A DNA stretch of 64,000 nt from Blautia luti (GCF_013304735.1 NZ_JAAITI010000002.1:62001-126000); one strand, 5' to 3'. Positions 1-9,043 are shown, counted from the stretch's first letter. Made by a program: numbers and translations. The notes: generated from the sequence alone by a model not told the origin.

Positions 1-32
1 AGGTATTTAACAACTGAATTTATCCGATCTGT

Positions 33-93
33 CAAAAAAATACGGATTTTACACGTTTGTTTTTGCAAATAGAACAGCAAACGGTAAAATCCG
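33..93 (-). terminator. Rho-independent terminator of the M14 amidohydrolase gene
   Basis: A long inverted repeat pairs 43-59 with 78-93 (CGGATTTTAC against GTAAAATCCG, extended by CGTTTG/CAAACG, with one bulged A at 53). Read on the minus strand, the hairpin is followed by a run of seven T (complement of 34-40). It lies just past the stop codon of the gene ending at 157. Confidence 0.8.
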
Positions 94-156
94 GTTTTCT
101 TATCGTTTCTATAGGAATTGAATAAAACAATTTTTGGTGGAAAAGCTCTGCAAATA

Positions 157-1116
157 TCAGGTCAGCGTCTCTGTGATCGCTGCATAGGCGATCATCGGTC
201 CGTCCTCAATAATATTCAGGCTGGCTGTCTGATAAAGTACAACTCCATTTTCTGTTGCAATGGATGTATAAAGCAGGTTTCCGTAGTAATCTCTCAGTTC
301 ACCCAGGTCTTCTCCTTTAAAGAAGTACTCTCCAGGCTTTTTGGATGGATACCAGCATCCGGTATATGGTGCATATTCATATACCACATTTTCCAGAAGC
401 ATCTGACGGTAATGTTTCAGTACGTGACATTTCTTCCCCTGAAGATGAAACACAAGATGACGGACGTCTCTTTTGTCCTGTTCCACTTCCTCCCAGGTCC
501 AGTAACTGTGTCCGCCCCTCTCGATGAGAATACTTGGAATTCCAAGAGAAGAGGCATAATTATAGGCACCACCTGTAGCAGTTGTAGAGCGGACCACATA
601 TTTGACACCGATATGTCTTGCCATATGTAAGGACTTCTCCGCCGTCTCTTCATCTACAACCCCTACATAATAAACATATGGATGAAGCTGCTCATATCCG
701 TCTCCGCTGTGCAGATCAATATAATAATCCGTTATGGAAAAAAGCTTCGTCACCATGGTATAGGCAATGCGATCTGCAGCTGTCCCCTCAGGATCTCCCG
801 GGAAAACACGGTTCAGATTCTTACCATCTTCATAGACCATACTCATGGTACGATGTTCAAATCCGCTGACATTGACCAGCGGAATGATGATCACATTTCC
901 CTTCAGTTCCTCCGGCTGAAATTCTTTCGCAAGTTCCATCGCCGCCTGTATTCCTACATACTCGGCGCTGTGTACTCCTGCTGTGATCAGGATCGTCGGT
1001 CCGTCTTCCACCCCGCAGATCACAGTCGCCGGCATCGCCATGCCGCATCCTGTGATCTCAATCTTACCTTGTGCTTTTTCTCCTTTTTCGATCACCCAGT
1101 CATCAATTTTGATCAT
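157..1116 (-). CDS. Succinylglutamate desuccinylase/aspartoacylase-family (M14) zinc hydrolase
   Basis: The 319-residue product belongs to the AstE/AspA branch of the M14 zinc carboxypeptidase fold. These enzymes hydrolyse N-acyl amino acids or related amides. The likely zinc ligands are visible: H49 and E52 in GVHSAEYVG, and H136 in DLHSGD. The N-L-N-R segment near residues 100-103 matches the usual substrate-binding stretch. The C-terminal third is the small beta-domain of this family. The start ATG at 1116 has a GGGAAA-type ribosome site. The gene follows hisIE after 94 bases and has its own possible extended -10 element, so it may or may not be co-transcribed with the his genes. The actual substrate cannot be told from sequence; an acyl-amino acid is the default guess. 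Confidence 0.85.
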   Translation of the reverse strand: MIKIDDWVIEKGEKAQGKIEITGCGMAMPATVICGVEDGPTILITAGVHSAEYVGIQAAMELAKEFQPEELKGNVIIIPLVNVSGFEHRTMSMVYEDGKNLNRVFPGDPEGTAADRIAYTMVTKLFSITDYYIDLHSGDGYEQLHPYVYYVGVVDEETAEKSLHMARHIGVKYVVRSTTATGGAYNYASSLGIPSILIERGGHSYWTWEEVEQDKRDVRHLVFHLQGKKCHVLKHYRQMLLENVVYEYAPYTGCWYPSKKPGEYFFKGEDLGELRDYYGNLLYTSIATENGVVLYQTASLNIIEDGPMIAYAAITETLT

Positions 1117-1166
1117 TGGCTGTTTCCCTTTCCCTTTTTCTTATATTTCCGCACTTTGTTCCGATA

Positions 1167-1175
1167 AGTATACCA
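1167..1175 (-). promoter_or_regulatory. Possible extended -10 promoter upstream of the M14 gene
   Basis: The minus strand reads TGG-TATACT, which fits an extended -10 box (TGnTATAAT-like). No good -35 hexamer was found. It lies in the 94-base gap between hisIE and the M14 gene. Confidence 0.3.
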
Positions 1176-1210
1176 TGCCTAACCAAAATTGTATATATCT
1201 TTTTTTAATT

Positions 1211-2491
1211 CTATCTTTTTGCCAGTTCTCTGGTGATCTCTTCCCAGCTGACACCTTTTTCCACCATCAGTACCATCATGTGATAGAGAAAATCTGAGAT
1301 CTCATACTTGATCTCTTCTTTATCCGGATTTTTGGCGGCAATGACGATCTCTGTACATTCTTCACCGACTTTTTTCAGGATCTTGTCAATTCCCTTATCA
1401 AAAAGATAATTGGTATAGGAACCTTCCTTCGGATTCCCTTTCCGGTCTGTGATCACATCGTACACATTCTGGAATACGTGGAGTGGATTGGTATCATCGT
1501 ACTCTTTCTTCATCAGTGGTTTAAAGAAACAGGTACGGTTTCCTGTATGGCAGGCAGCCCCCACCTGATCCACCTTGGCAAGAATTGTATCATTGTCACA
1601 GTCAATGGTAAGGGATTTTACATACTGTACATGGCCGGATGTCAGGCCTTTGGTCCAGAGTTCATTCCGACTGCGGCTCCAGTATGTCATTTTTCCCAAT
1701 TTCAGTGTGGTATCAAAAGCCAGTTCATTCATATAGGCCAGCATCAGCACTTCATCTGTCCGGTAATCCTGGACAATAACTGGAACCATTCCATCACTGT
1801 TTAATTTAAAATCGGACCATGCAATATTGCTTTTATAGGTATTCACCGGAATTCCGGCTTTTTCGCAGGTCTCTTTTAATGTATGCAAATCATTTTCAAG
1901 GCTGCTCACATAAGCACCGCAAAGTCCGGACACGGCGGTTTCCCCTAAAAGCTCCAGAACTTTTTCCTGACTGCTTTCGTCCGTGTGGAGAACAATGGAA
2001 ATCTGCGAAATCTGTGCGATTTCATTTTCCACTGTATCCAGAGCCAGAACACTGTCTGCATAAGTTTCGATCAGCTCCTGATTTTCTGTAAATTCCTTCA
2101 GATCAGAAATACTGATCATCATACGTTCTTTTCCAAAACGTCTGGATACTTCCTCAAGAAGCTCAATATTACTTTTCTTTGAAAAATTTAATACAACCTT
2201 GGCACAGCCTGCATAGATCAGTTTTTTTACGTCTTCCATACGTTTGATGTTTCCTGCTGCGATCACCGGGATCTCGGATGCCTGGCAGATATCCCGGATC
2301 TTTCCGATCGCACGGTCATGCTCAGCATCTGCGGAAGAAAAGTCAAACACCAGAAGCTCATCTGCTCCATTGTCGCCGTAAAATTTTGCAAGTGTCTCTA
2401 CATTTCCATCTCCGAAAAGATTTCTCTGTCCAAATCCTGTTACTGCCTTTTCTGCCTGAAGATAAAGGCATGGGATCAACTGTTTGTTCAT
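1211..2491 (-). CDS. hisIE: HisF-like barrel fused to phosphoribosyl-AMP cyclohydrolase / phosphoribosyl-ATP pyrophosphatase
   Basis: The 426-residue product is twice the usual size of HisIE. Residues about 224-325 are HisI (phosphoribosyl-AMP cyclohydrolase): WSRSRNELWTKG near 271-282, the metal-binding CDND near 298-301 and AACHTGNRTC near 312-321. Residues about 335-426 are HisE (phosphoribosyl-ATP pyrophosphohydrolase) with its EE/KVGEE helical motif. Together they catalyse steps 2 and 3 of histidine synthesis. Residues 1 to about 220 look like a HisA/HisF (beta-alpha)8 barrel: IPCL, GADELLVFDF, IPVIAAGNI and AGCAKVVLN line up with HisF. However, the catalytic Asp of PCLDV is Tyr10 here and the GGGI phosphate loop is AAGN, so this half is probably not an active cyclase. 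A good ribosome site (AAGGAG) precedes ATG at 2491. Confidence 0.9.
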   Translation of the reverse strand: MNKQLIPCLYLQAEKAVTGFGQRNLFGDGNVETLAKFYGDNGADELLVFDFSSADAEHDRAIGKIRDICQASEIPVIAAGNIKRMEDVKKLIYAGCAKVVLNFSKKSNIELLEEVSRRFGKERMMISISDLKEFTENQELIETYADSVLALDTVENEIAQISQISIVLHTDESSQEKVLELLGETAVSGLCGAYVSSLENDLHTLKETCEKAGIPVNTYKSNIAWSDFKLNSDGMVPVIVQDYRTDEVLMLAYMNELAFDTTLKLGKMTYWSRSRNELWTKGLTSGHVQYVKSLTIDCDNDTILAKVDQVGAACHTGNRTCFFKPLMKKEYDDTNPLHVFQNVYDVITDRKGNPKEGSYTNYLFDKGIDKILKKVGEECTEIVIAAKNPDKEEIKYEISDFLYHMMVLMVEKGVSWEEITRELAKR

Positions 2492-2510
2492 AAGTAGTCT
2501 CCTTTATGTA

Positions 2511-3098
2511 TCAGAGGCTTCCCTTGGTAGAAAGCACGTCTGTGATCCGGGAATCGTACTGTGTTGCCGCATCAAGGGCTTTGGCAAAACTCTTAAACAT
2601 AGCCTCTGCCACATGATGGCTGTTTCCGCCGGAAAGAACTTTGATGTGAAGATTCATTGCTGCGGAATAAGACACTGCATAAAAGAATTCCTTCACCATC
2701 TCGGTTGCCATATCTCCTATTTTCTCCGTGGAAAACTCCGCATCCCATCCAAGATAAGGTCTTCCGGAAAGATCCACTGCACAGAGCACCAGAACTTCAT
2801 CCATGGGAAGAATACAGCTGCCATAACGTTTGATTCCTTTTTTGTCCCCAACTGCCTCACGGATCGCATTTCCAAGGACAATACCTGTATCTTCAATAGT
2901 ATGATGATCATCCACATTCAGGTCACCGTGTACTCTCAAAGTAAGATCATACAGTCCATGACGCGTAAAACCGTCCAGCATATGATCAAAAAAGCCAATA
3001 CCTGTATCAATATCGGAACTTCCTGTTCCGTCAATATTCAGCTGCAGACGGATCTGTGTTTCTTTTGTGTTTCTTTCGATCAGTGCTTCTCTTGCCAT
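2511..3098 (-). CDS. hisB: Imidazoleglycerol-phosphate dehydratase
   Basis: The 195-residue protein is the normal size for monofunctional HisB, which dehydrates imidazole glycerol phosphate to imidazole acetol phosphate in the cytoplasm. The duplicated manganese-binding His motifs are visible: FFDHMLDGFTRHG, then HGDLNVDDHHTIEDTGI, and later the matching SGGNSHHVAEAMFKSFA near the C terminus. The ATG overlaps the TAA of hisD as TAATG, which implies translational coupling. An AAGGAG ribosome site lies inside the end of hisD. It is the fourth gene of the his operon, followed by hisIE after 19 bases. Confidence 0.97.
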   Translation of the reverse strand: MAREALIERNTKETQIRLQLNIDGTGSSDIDTGIGFFDHMLDGFTRHGLYDLTLRVHGDLNVDDHHTIEDTGIVLGNAIREAVGDKKGIKRYGSCILPMDEVLVLCAVDLSGRPYLGWDAEFSTEKIGDMATEMVKEFFYAVSYSAAMNLHIKVLSGGNSHHVAEAMFKSFAKALDAATQYDSRITDVLSTKGSL

Positions 3099-4408
3099 TA
3101 TTCGTTCTCCTTATCCTCTTCCTCAAAACGGACTGCAATGGAGTTTGCGTGTGCAGTCAGCTGTTCCGATGTGGCAAACTGGATAATGTCCTTGTGGATC
3201 TTCCGGAGTGCTTCTCTGGAATAATACACAATGCTGGATTTCTTAATAAAATCATCTACAGAAAGTGCGGAGAAAAATTTCGCGGTCCCATTGGTAGGAA
3301 GTACATGGTTCGGTCCTGCAAAATAATCTCCAAGAGGCTCAGAGCTGTGCTCTCCGATAAAGATCGCACCTGCATTTCGTACTTTCATCATATCTTCAAA
3401 CGGATTCTTTGTGACGATCTCCATATGCTCGGAGGCAATTTCATTGGCTGCCTCAATGGCCTCGTCCATATCTTCTGCGATCAGGATATATCCAAAATTC
3501 TCCAGAGATTTCTCAATGATAGCTTTTCTGGAAAGTTTTTCAACAAAACCTTTTACCTCTGCGTCAACCTTATCTGCAAATTCTTCATTTGTTGTGATCA
3601 GGATCGCGGACGCCATCTCATCATGCTCTGCCTGAGAAAGAAGATCTGCCGCGATATAACGTGGATTTGCAGTCTCATCTGCAAGAACAAGGATCTCGCT
3701 TGGTCCGGCAATGGAGTCAATGCTGACATAACCATAAACTGCTTTTTTTGCAAGAGCAACAAAAATATTTCCAGGTCCTACGATCTTATCAACTTTCGGG
3801 ATACTCTCAGTTCCGTATGCAAGAGCTCCGATAGCCTGAGCTCCGCCCACTTTATAAATTTCATCTGCGCCGGCCTCATTGGCAGCAACCAGTGTGCTTG
3901 GATTCACCTTTCCGTCTTTTCCCGGAGGAGTTGTCATTACAATACGGTCCACACCTGCTACTTTGGCAGGAACGATATTCATCAGTACAGAAGATGGATA
4001 TACAGCTTTTCCGCCTGGAACATAAACACCTACACGGTTCAGTGCGGTTACTTTCTGGCCAAGCATAGTACCGTCTGTCGTACTTGTGAACCAGCTGTTC
4101 TGAAGCTGCTTTTCATGATAGCTGCGGATATTTACCAGCGCTTTTTTGATCACATCAATCAGAGACGGATCTACCAGTTTATAAGCTTCCTCGATCTCCT
4201 CCGGAGTAACACGGATCGTCTCCTTTGTCACTTCAACTTTATCAAATTCTCTGGTAAAAGCAAACAGAGCTTCATCTCCCTCTGCCTTTACTTTTGCGAG
4301 GATATCTGCTACAGCATCCTCATATTTGCCATAATTATTAGGACTTCTTTTTAAGAGAGTTTCCAGAATATCTTTTGTAGATTCCTTGGTGAGTTTTACC
4401 TTACGCAT
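3098..4408 (-). CDS. hisD: Histidinol dehydrogenase
   Basis: This NAD-dependent enzyme oxidises L-histidinol to L-histidine, the last pathway step. Family blocks are clear: RVGVYVPGGKAVYPSSVLMN, GGAQAIGALAYGT, VDKIVGPGNIFVALAKK, the IAGPSEILVLADE block and LLSQAEHDE with the zinc-site Gln/His, then the catalytic region around SEHMEI and GPNHVLPT. From the ATG at 4408 the protein is 436 residues, the usual HisD length. The reading frame stays open to a GTG at 4453, but that start has no ribosome site, while 4408 has an AGAAGG upstream, so I chose 4408. It lies between hisG and hisB. Confidence 0.95.
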   Translation of the reverse strand: MRKVKLTKESTKDILETLLKRSPNNYGKYEDAVADILAKVKAEGDEALFAFTREFDKVEVTKETIRVTPEEIEEAYKLVDPSLIDVIKKALVNIRSYHEKQLQNSWFTSTTDGTMLGQKVTALNRVGVYVPGGKAVYPSSVLMNIVPAKVAGVDRIVMTTPPGKDGKVNPSTLVAANEAGADEIYKVGGAQAIGALAYGTESIPKVDKIVGPGNIFVALAKKAVYGYVSIDSIAGPSEILVLADETANPRYIAADLLSQAEHDEMASAILITTNEEFADKVDAEVKGFVEKLSRKAIIEKSLENFGYILIAEDMDEAIEAANEIASEHMEIVTKNPFEDMMKVRNAGAIFIGEHSSEPLGDYFAGPNHVLPTNGTAKFFSALSVDDFIKKSSIVYYSREALRKIHKDIIQFATSEQLTAHANSIAVRFEEEDKENE

Positions 4409-4487
4409 AATAACTTCTGCCTTCTTTCTGTATTTATTCACAATCCGTTCCACTACATGTTCATAAGCAAATAAACAGCTTCACAGC

Positions 4488-5126
4488 TTATTTGACAACG
4501 TTTCGAAGTTCTGTGATCAGTTTACGGATCCTTTCATCTTCCATTTTCATGCTGACCTGGTTGACTACCATACGGGCAGACAGCGGGCAGACTTCCTCCA
4601 ACACCTTCAAACCATTCTCGCGAAGGGTACTTCCTGTTTCCACGATATCCACGATGACTTCGGAAAGACCTACGATCGGTGCAAGCTCAATGGAACCATT
4701 CAGTTTGATGATCTCCACAGTCTGGTGTTTTTTATTATAGAAGTAATCCTTTGCTATGTTCGGGTATTTGGTAGCAACACGGATCAGCTGATTGTTATTC
4801 AAGACTTCTCTGGCGCTTTCCGGGCCACATACGCACATGCGGCATGCTCCGAATCCCAGATCCATAACTTCGTAAAGTTTTCTTCCCTCTTCCAGAATGG
4901 TATCTTTACCTACGATACCAATATCTGCGGCACCATACTCTACATAAGTCGGCACATCCGGGCCTTTTGCAAGGAAAAACTTCAGTTTCAGTTCCTCATT
5001 GGTAAAGATCAGTTTGCGGGAATCCTTATCACGCATCTCCTCACATGTGATACCGATTTTTTCAAACATATCCAGTGTTTTGTTGGCCAGACGCCCTTTT
5101 GTGAGGGCAAATGTAAGATATCTCAT
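4488..5126 (-). CDS. hisG: ATP phosphoribosyltransferase, short form catalytic subunit
   Basis: The first enzyme of histidine synthesis joins ATP and PRPP. The 212-residue product starts [13 protein letters not shown] and is the short HisG type, lacking the C-terminal regulatory domain and therefore needing HisZ. The periplasmic-binding-protein fold signatures include [12 protein letters not shown] and the PRPP loop region [14 protein letters not shown]. The ATG at 5126 overlaps the hisZ stop (TAATG) and has GGAGG nine bases upstream inside hisZ; an in-frame start at 5153 is not preceded by a site and would extend into hisZ. Feedback control by histidine is expected through HisZ, by analogy with the family. 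Confidence 0.95.
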   Translation of the reverse strand: MRYLTFALTKGRLANKTLDMFEKIGITCEEMRDKDSRKLIFTNEELKLKFFLAKGPDVPTYVEYGAADIGIVGKDTILEEGRKLYEVMDLGFGACRMCVCGPESAREVLNNNQLIRVATKYPNIAKDYFYNKKHQTVEIIKLNGSIELAPIVGLSEVIVDIVETGSTLRENGLKVLEEVCPLSARMVVNQVSMKMEDERIRKLITELRNVVK

Positions 5127-6247
5127 TATTCCTGCTCCTCCTTTTTCGGGCATAATGCCACTTTTTTACCTTCTCCTCGAAGTGTAATTGCTTCCTGGAT
5201 CGCTTTTTTCAGCTCTCCAGCTTCATAAGTGATCACAACGGTCTTATCACCGGATGGAACAGTCAGTTTCTGCCTGGAAAGAGCAAGCATCAGATTATCG
5301 ACCACAATGGCAAATCCAATAGAAGAAGCCGGTTTTCCGAAATGTTTCATCAGCTCATTATAACGTCCACCTTTGATCAGAGGTTCGCCGGTTCCATATG
5401 TATAAGCCTGGAAAATGATTCCTGTATAATAACGGAATTTACTGAGCATTCCAAAGTCGAACGCAATGTATTTCTCACAGCCGTATATTTTCAGAATCTC
5501 ATAGATCTCCTCCAGACGTTTTACTGCGGAAAGCGCTTCCGGATTGGAGGTAAGTTTTTTCGCTTTTTCCAGAACTTCCACGGAACCGAACATCTGCGGC
5601 AGTTCCGCAAAAGCTTCGGAAAGGCTCTCGCTTAAATTCTGTCCTTTCAGAAGTTCTTCCACACCAAAATAATTCTTCTGGGAGATCAGTTCGCGAAGAT
5701 GTTCCTCCATCTCCGGCTCCAGATCCGCTTCTGCAAGCAGGGATTTATAATAATCCACCTGACCTACACTGACCTGGAATTCTGTAAGTCCTGCTGCTTT
5801 CAGGCACTCTACTGTCATGGCAAGGATCTCCGCATCTGCTGCTGCGGAATCATCTCCCATATGCTCCACACCCATCTGGGTATTTTCTTTCATCTGTCCT
5901 CTGTAACTGGAATTGTTGATAAATGTATTTCCTGTATAACAAAGTCTTACCGGTCCCTTTTCCGGATCAAAATATGTGGCACACGCTCTGGAAACCGATG
6001 GTGTAAAGTCAGGCCTTAGAACAAGGGTATTTCCCTCTCTGTCAAAAAATTTATAAAGATCTTTGGATGGGATCGTTCCCACTTCATTACTAAACACTTC
6101 AAAGTATTCAAATCCCGGTGTTTCTATATCTTCATATCCATATCTCGAAAACACCTGGTGGAGCTCCCTCTGGAGCCGTTTTTTGCGGCTGCATTCCTCT
6201 CCATAAATGTCCCGCACACCTTCAGGTGTATGAAAAATACGCTGCAT
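5126..6247 (-). CDS. hisZ: ATP phosphoribosyltransferase regulatory subunit
   Basis: HisZ is a histidyl-tRNA synthetase-like protein without aminoacylation function that forms an octamer with short HisG. The 373-residue product shows class II synthetase blocks: [12 protein letters not shown] at the N terminus, [37 protein letters not shown] and, later, [28 protein letters not shown]. It lacks the anticodon-binding domain, in line with HisZ. The ATG at 6247 is preferred over the one at 6253 because GGAGG is 8 bases upstream of the former and only 2 from the latter. It is the first gene of the his operon, behind a strong sigma-A promoter. Confidence 0.93.
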   Translation of the reverse strand: MQRIFHTPEGVRDIYGEECSRKKRLQRELHQVFSRYGYEDIETPGFEYFEVFSNEVGTIPSKDLYKFFDREGNTLVLRPDFTPSVSRACATYFDPEKGPVRLCYTGNTFINNSSYRGQMKENTQMGVEHMGDDSAAADAEILAMTVECLKAAGLTEFQVSVGQVDYYKSLLAEADLEPEMEEHLRELISQKNYFGVEELLKGQNLSESLSEAFAELPQMFGSVEVLEKAKKLTSNPEALSAVKRLEEIYEILKIYGCEKYIAFDFGMLSKFRYYTGIIFQAYTYGTGEPLIKGGRYNELMKHFGKPASSIGFAIVVDNLMLALSRQKLTVPSGDKTVVITYEAGELKKAIQEAITLRGEGKKVALCPKKEEQE

Positions 6248-6275
6248 GTTCATTTCCTCCGTAACACTTTTTGAA

Positions 6276-6320
6276 TTTTCTGCGTTTCGCTTTAGCTCGC
6301 TACCATGCTACCACAGAAAA
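6276..6320 (-). other. Inverted repeat in the his operon leader
   Basis: Within the roughly 80-base leader, TTTTCTG (complement of 6314-6320) pairs with CAGAAAA (complement of 6276-6282) around a 31-base loop that holds a direct repeat of GGTAGC. There is no U-run after it, no run of His codons and not enough room for a T-box, so its role is unknown. Confidence 0.3.
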
Positions 6321-6331
6321 ACTTAAATTTG

Positions 6332-6360
6332 ATTATATAGGAAACTTTTCCAAAAGTCAA
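6332..6360 (-). promoter_or_regulatory. Sigma-A promoter of the his operon
   Basis: The minus strand has TTGACT (6355-6360), a 17-base spacer and a perfect TATAAT (6332-6337). The -35 box overlaps the stop codon of recU. Transcription would begin about 75-80 bases before hisZ. Confidence 0.85.
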
Positions 6361-6890
6361 TCCCGTAATTGCAGATCTTTCTGGATCCCCTCCAGATAAG
6401 GAACCAGAAATCCGCTTTTTGCCGGAAGATAAAATTCCTCGTCCAGTTCTTCCCGGCGGAAACTTTTCCGTCCGCCCTCTTCCATCCGTTTCCAGAATTC
6501 TTTCAGTTTGCGTAAAGTAAGATAATAAAAAACATTATCTGCGCTGAAATAGATCAGAAAAAAAGAAATCCCCTTCTGCTTCTCAAACTCCTCCATAAAA
6601 GCTACCTGATGAGGATGAATGTTTGCAAGGGGAAAGGTCTTTACACAGCATTCTTTTGCATCGAAGCAGACAGGAATTCCCTGTACTGCTCCGATATAAT
6701 CTACTGTACTTTTCTGTTCAAAATATGCCAGCGTAATATGACGGCTATCTTTATCCATTTTCACCGGGGTGATCGGCGTCGGAATTTTCTGGATCAGGGC
6801 CAGTCCCTTTTCCCTGTACTGTTCATTGGTACGGTTAATCAGTTCCTCAAGTGTGGAACCTCTTAACCCTCTGCTGTTCCATGTTGCCAT
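6357..6890 (-). CDS. recU: Holliday junction resolvase RecU
   Basis: RecU is the Firmicute resolvase that cleaves four-way junctions during recombination and segregation, working with RuvAB. The 177-residue protein has the N-terminal RGLRGSTLEELIN start, the PxPITPV segment and the metal-dependent nuclease core with the Asp of STVDYIG and the D-A-K of CFDAKEC, followed by HQVAFM. Its length is close to the usual 170-200. It lies 11 bases past the end of its upstream neighbour lepB, in the same direction. ruvA and ruvB are also in this window (33840-35522) but in a separate unit. Confidence 0.92.
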   Translation of the reverse strand: MATWNSRGLRGSTLEELINRTNEQYREKGLALIQKIPTPITPVKMDKDSRHITLAYFEQKSTVDYIGAVQGIPVCFDAKECCVKTFPLANIHPHQVAFMEEFEKQKGISFFLIYFSADNVFYYLTLRKLKEFWKRMEEGGRKSFRREELDEEFYLPAKSGFLVPYLEGIQKDLQLRD

Positions 6891-6901
6891 AACACCCTTC
6901 C

Positions 6902-7459
6902 TTAATTCAGAAGTTTGATGGATGGGAAATAACGGATTTCGGCTTTTCCCACAATCTGATCAAAACGCACATATGTATTCTGCCAGTATCTGGAATCCTT
7001 GGAATTATTACGGTTATCACCCATCATAAAATAACAGTTCTCCGGTACTTCATATGGTCCGAAACTTCCCAGCGGTGTCTCCGGTACAAACGAATCATCC
7101 AGTGGTGTTTCAGAATCATTGAGATAAACTTTACCATCTTTGATTTCAACTTTATCTCCAGGAAGTCCGATAATACGTTTGATAAACAGCTGAGATTCGT
7201 CATCCGGATATTTAAAAATCACGATGTCAAAGCGTTCCGGATCTTTCCATTTTTTGGATATTTCATTTCCAAATACATTCATATTAAAGCCATATGCCAG
7301 ACGGAAACCAAAAATACGGTCACCTGTCATGATGGTATTTTCCATCGATTCTGATGGTATTTTGGCATTGATAAGTACCACATTATTGATAACAAGAACC
7401 ACCACTACCACAATGATGATCATTTTTACATAATCCCATATTTCATTCCAGATTTTCAT
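6902..7459 (-). CDS. lepB: Signal peptidase I
   Basis: Type I signal peptidases cleave signal peptides from secreted proteins on the outer side of the membrane. The 185-residue product has one N-terminal membrane helix (about residues 10-30, rich in Val/Ile), then the catalytic Ser in PSESMENTI and the catalytic Lys in FIKRIIGLPGD. The later boxes GDNRNNSKDSR and the final R-Y-F-P-S complete the S26 family pattern. The ATG at 7459 lies 17 bases inside the end of the pseudouridine synthase gene, suggesting coupled translation. Confidence 0.93.
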   Translation of the reverse strand: MKIWNEIWDYVKMIIIVVVVVLVINNVVLINAKIPSESMENTIMTGDRIFGFRLAYGFNMNVFGNEISKKWKDPERFDIVIFKYPDDESQLFIKRIIGLPGDKVEIKDGKVYLNDSETPLDDSFVPETPLGSFGPYEVPENCYFMMGDNRNNSKDSRYWQNTYVRFDQIVGKAEIRYFPSIKLLN

Positions 7460-8411
7460 AATAACTTTCCTCCAACTGCTCCTCTTTTAATTTCGTGAGA
7501 AAGATTTCCGGAACCGGTGCTGTAAATATCTTTCCGGAAAGATAAGAAAGAACTCCTGTAAGCTCGGGAAATTCCATTTGTAAAGAGTGCAGCAACTGAC
7601 CACTTAACTTTTTTTCTGTCTTTCCATATTTGGGATCGCCCACCACAGAATGTCCTTCCGAAGCCAGATGTGCACGAATCTGATGTGCACGTCCTGTAAT
7701 CAGCTCAACTTTAAGAAGTGTCCGTTTTCCATTATTTTCAAGAGGAAAATATCTGGTTTCTATGGGCAGAGCATTTTCTTTCTCCTGTTTATATATGGTT
7801 ACTTTATTACTTTTTTTGTCTTTCGCAAGATAGCCTTTGATATATTTCTCTTCGTCCAGGATGCCTTCCACAAGACAGAGATAATATTTGTGAAGTTCCC
7901 TTAACTTAAACATTTCGGAAAGCGTCTGCAATCCCACAAGGCTTTTCCCCGCTGCAATCAGACCACTGGTATTCCGGTCAAGGCGATTACAAACGGACGG
8001 ACGAAATGTTCTCAAATCTTCTTCCGTAAGGCTGCCATTTTCCAGAAGATAGCCTGTAAGATATTCCACCAGAGATGGGGTGCCATCATCTGCTGGCTGC
8101 GAAAGCATTCCGGCAGGCTTGTTAATCAGAAGAATATTTTCATCTTCATAAATAATATCCAGAACATGATGTGCACGTGGAGCAGCAATACTTCCACTGA
8201 ATTTTTCGAATGTTTCGTCACTTAAAAACAATTTCACATGATCCCCGGAAAGAAGTTTTTCATTTCCAGTTGCTTTTTTTCCATTGAGCGTGATATTTTT
8301 CTTACGCATCATTTTGTAAAAAAAACTTTTCGGGGCTTCCCTGAGAAGCTTGGCCAGATATTTGTCAAAACGCTGTCCTGCTTCATTTTCATTAATGATA
8401 AATTCCTTCAT
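7443..8411 (-). CDS. RluA-family pseudouridine synthase
   Basis: The 322-residue enzyme has an N-terminal S4 RNA-binding domain (about residues 12-75, RFDKYLAKLL...KKNITLNGKKA) and an RluA catalytic domain. The catalytic Asp is in CNRLDRNTSGLI, the hallmark RLDxxTSG motif, and the late motif HQIRAHLASEGHSVVGDPKYG is present. It isomerises uridine in rRNA or tRNA; whether it corresponds to RluC, RluD or another member cannot be told from sequence. The gene overlaps lepB by 17 bases. Confidence 0.92.
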   Translation of the reverse strand: MKEFIINENEAGQRFDKYLAKLLREAPKSFFYKMMRKKNITLNGKKATGNEKLLSGDHVKLFLSDETFEKFSGSIAAPRAHHVLDIIYEDENILLINKPAGMLSQPADDGTPSLVEYLTGYLLENGSLTEEDLRTFRPSVCNRLDRNTSGLIAAGKSLVGLQTLSEMFKLRELHKYYLCLVEGILDEEKYIKGYLAKDKKSNKVTIYKQEKENALPIETRYFPLENNGKRTLLKVELITGRAHQIRAHLASEGHSVVGDPKYGKTEKKLSGQLLHSLQMEFPELTGVLSYLSGKIFTAPVPEIFLTKLKEEQLEESYYENLE

Positions 8412-8422
8412 TATAAATGCTC

Positions 8423-9043
8423 CTACAGACAGATTGCCAGGATTGTATGCTTGATCAGTTCTTCCCTGGAAAGATCCGGATATCGTTCATCCGGTGTGAA
8501 TTTGATCCCACTTCTTAAAGATTCTTTATGTTCATTCATAGAATCCAGACGTTCCAGATATGGCTTCAGATCTTTAAGAATCTTCACATCTGCTTTATAT
8601 CCGTTTTTTCGGATAATTTTCTGAGACTGTTCTGCCAGATACGCTGTATCGGCCTTAGGATCGCTGGTGTATCCCACAACGGTATTTCCACATACAGCAA
8701 CTGCATCCAGATAGCCGCTTTTTTCGTAAAAGGTCATATACATTTCGTAGGCCATAACAAGGTCGCCTGCATGTTTCCGTATTTCTTTGTAAAGTTTTTC
8801 GTCCATAGGATGCCGCATCAGAATCATAATCAGACTTACCATGGATTTACATCCTGGAAGACAACCTACAACAGTCAGAACAGTCCATACTGTCATTCTT
8901 GTCCCGTTGGCATACCATGCCACGAAAAAAATAAGAAGAGGAAGAGAAAATAACCCGACTGTAATCAGAAACCGGCGTTTTTTCTCACTGCTGAAGTAAC
9001 CAAAATCACCTTTTTTTGTTTTTCTTTTTCTGGTATCTTTCAT
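8423..9043 (-). CDS. Unidentified two-helix membrane protein
   Basis: The product is about 206 residues with a very basic N terminus (KDTRKRKTKKG), two closely spaced membrane helices (about residues 24-46 and 51-75) and a soluble, mixed-charge C-terminal domain of about 125 residues rich in Lys, Asp and Tyr. I do not recognise the family. The ATG at 9043 has an ideal AAGGAG site and lies inside the 3' end of the YgiQ gene (38-base overlap); a longer reading frame to 9157 has no ribosome site. Location between a radical SAM gene and an rRNA/tRNA modification gene gives no firm hint of function. Confidence 0.7.
   Translation of the reverse strand: MKDTRKRKTKKGDFGYFSSEKKRRFLITVGLFSLPLLIFFVAWYANGTRMTVWTVLTVVGCLPGCKSMVSLIMILMRHPMDEKLYKEIRKHAGDLVMAYEMYMTFYEKSGYLDAVAVCGNTVVGYTSDPKADTAYLAEQSQKIIRKNGYKADVKILKDLKPYLERLDSMNEHKESLRSGIKFTPDERYPDLSREELIKHTILAICL

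Noticed and set aside
3056-4354. 432-codon open frame on the plus strand, opposite hisD
   Set aside because: It is antisense to a clear, full-length hisD. The translation is Cys/Phe/Ile-rich low-quality sequence without family motifs, as expected from the shadow of a conserved gene.
6248-6356. Possible histidine attenuator or T-box upstream of hisZ
   Set aside because: The leader is about 80 bases, with no run of His codons, no T-box consensus and no U-run after the hairpin.
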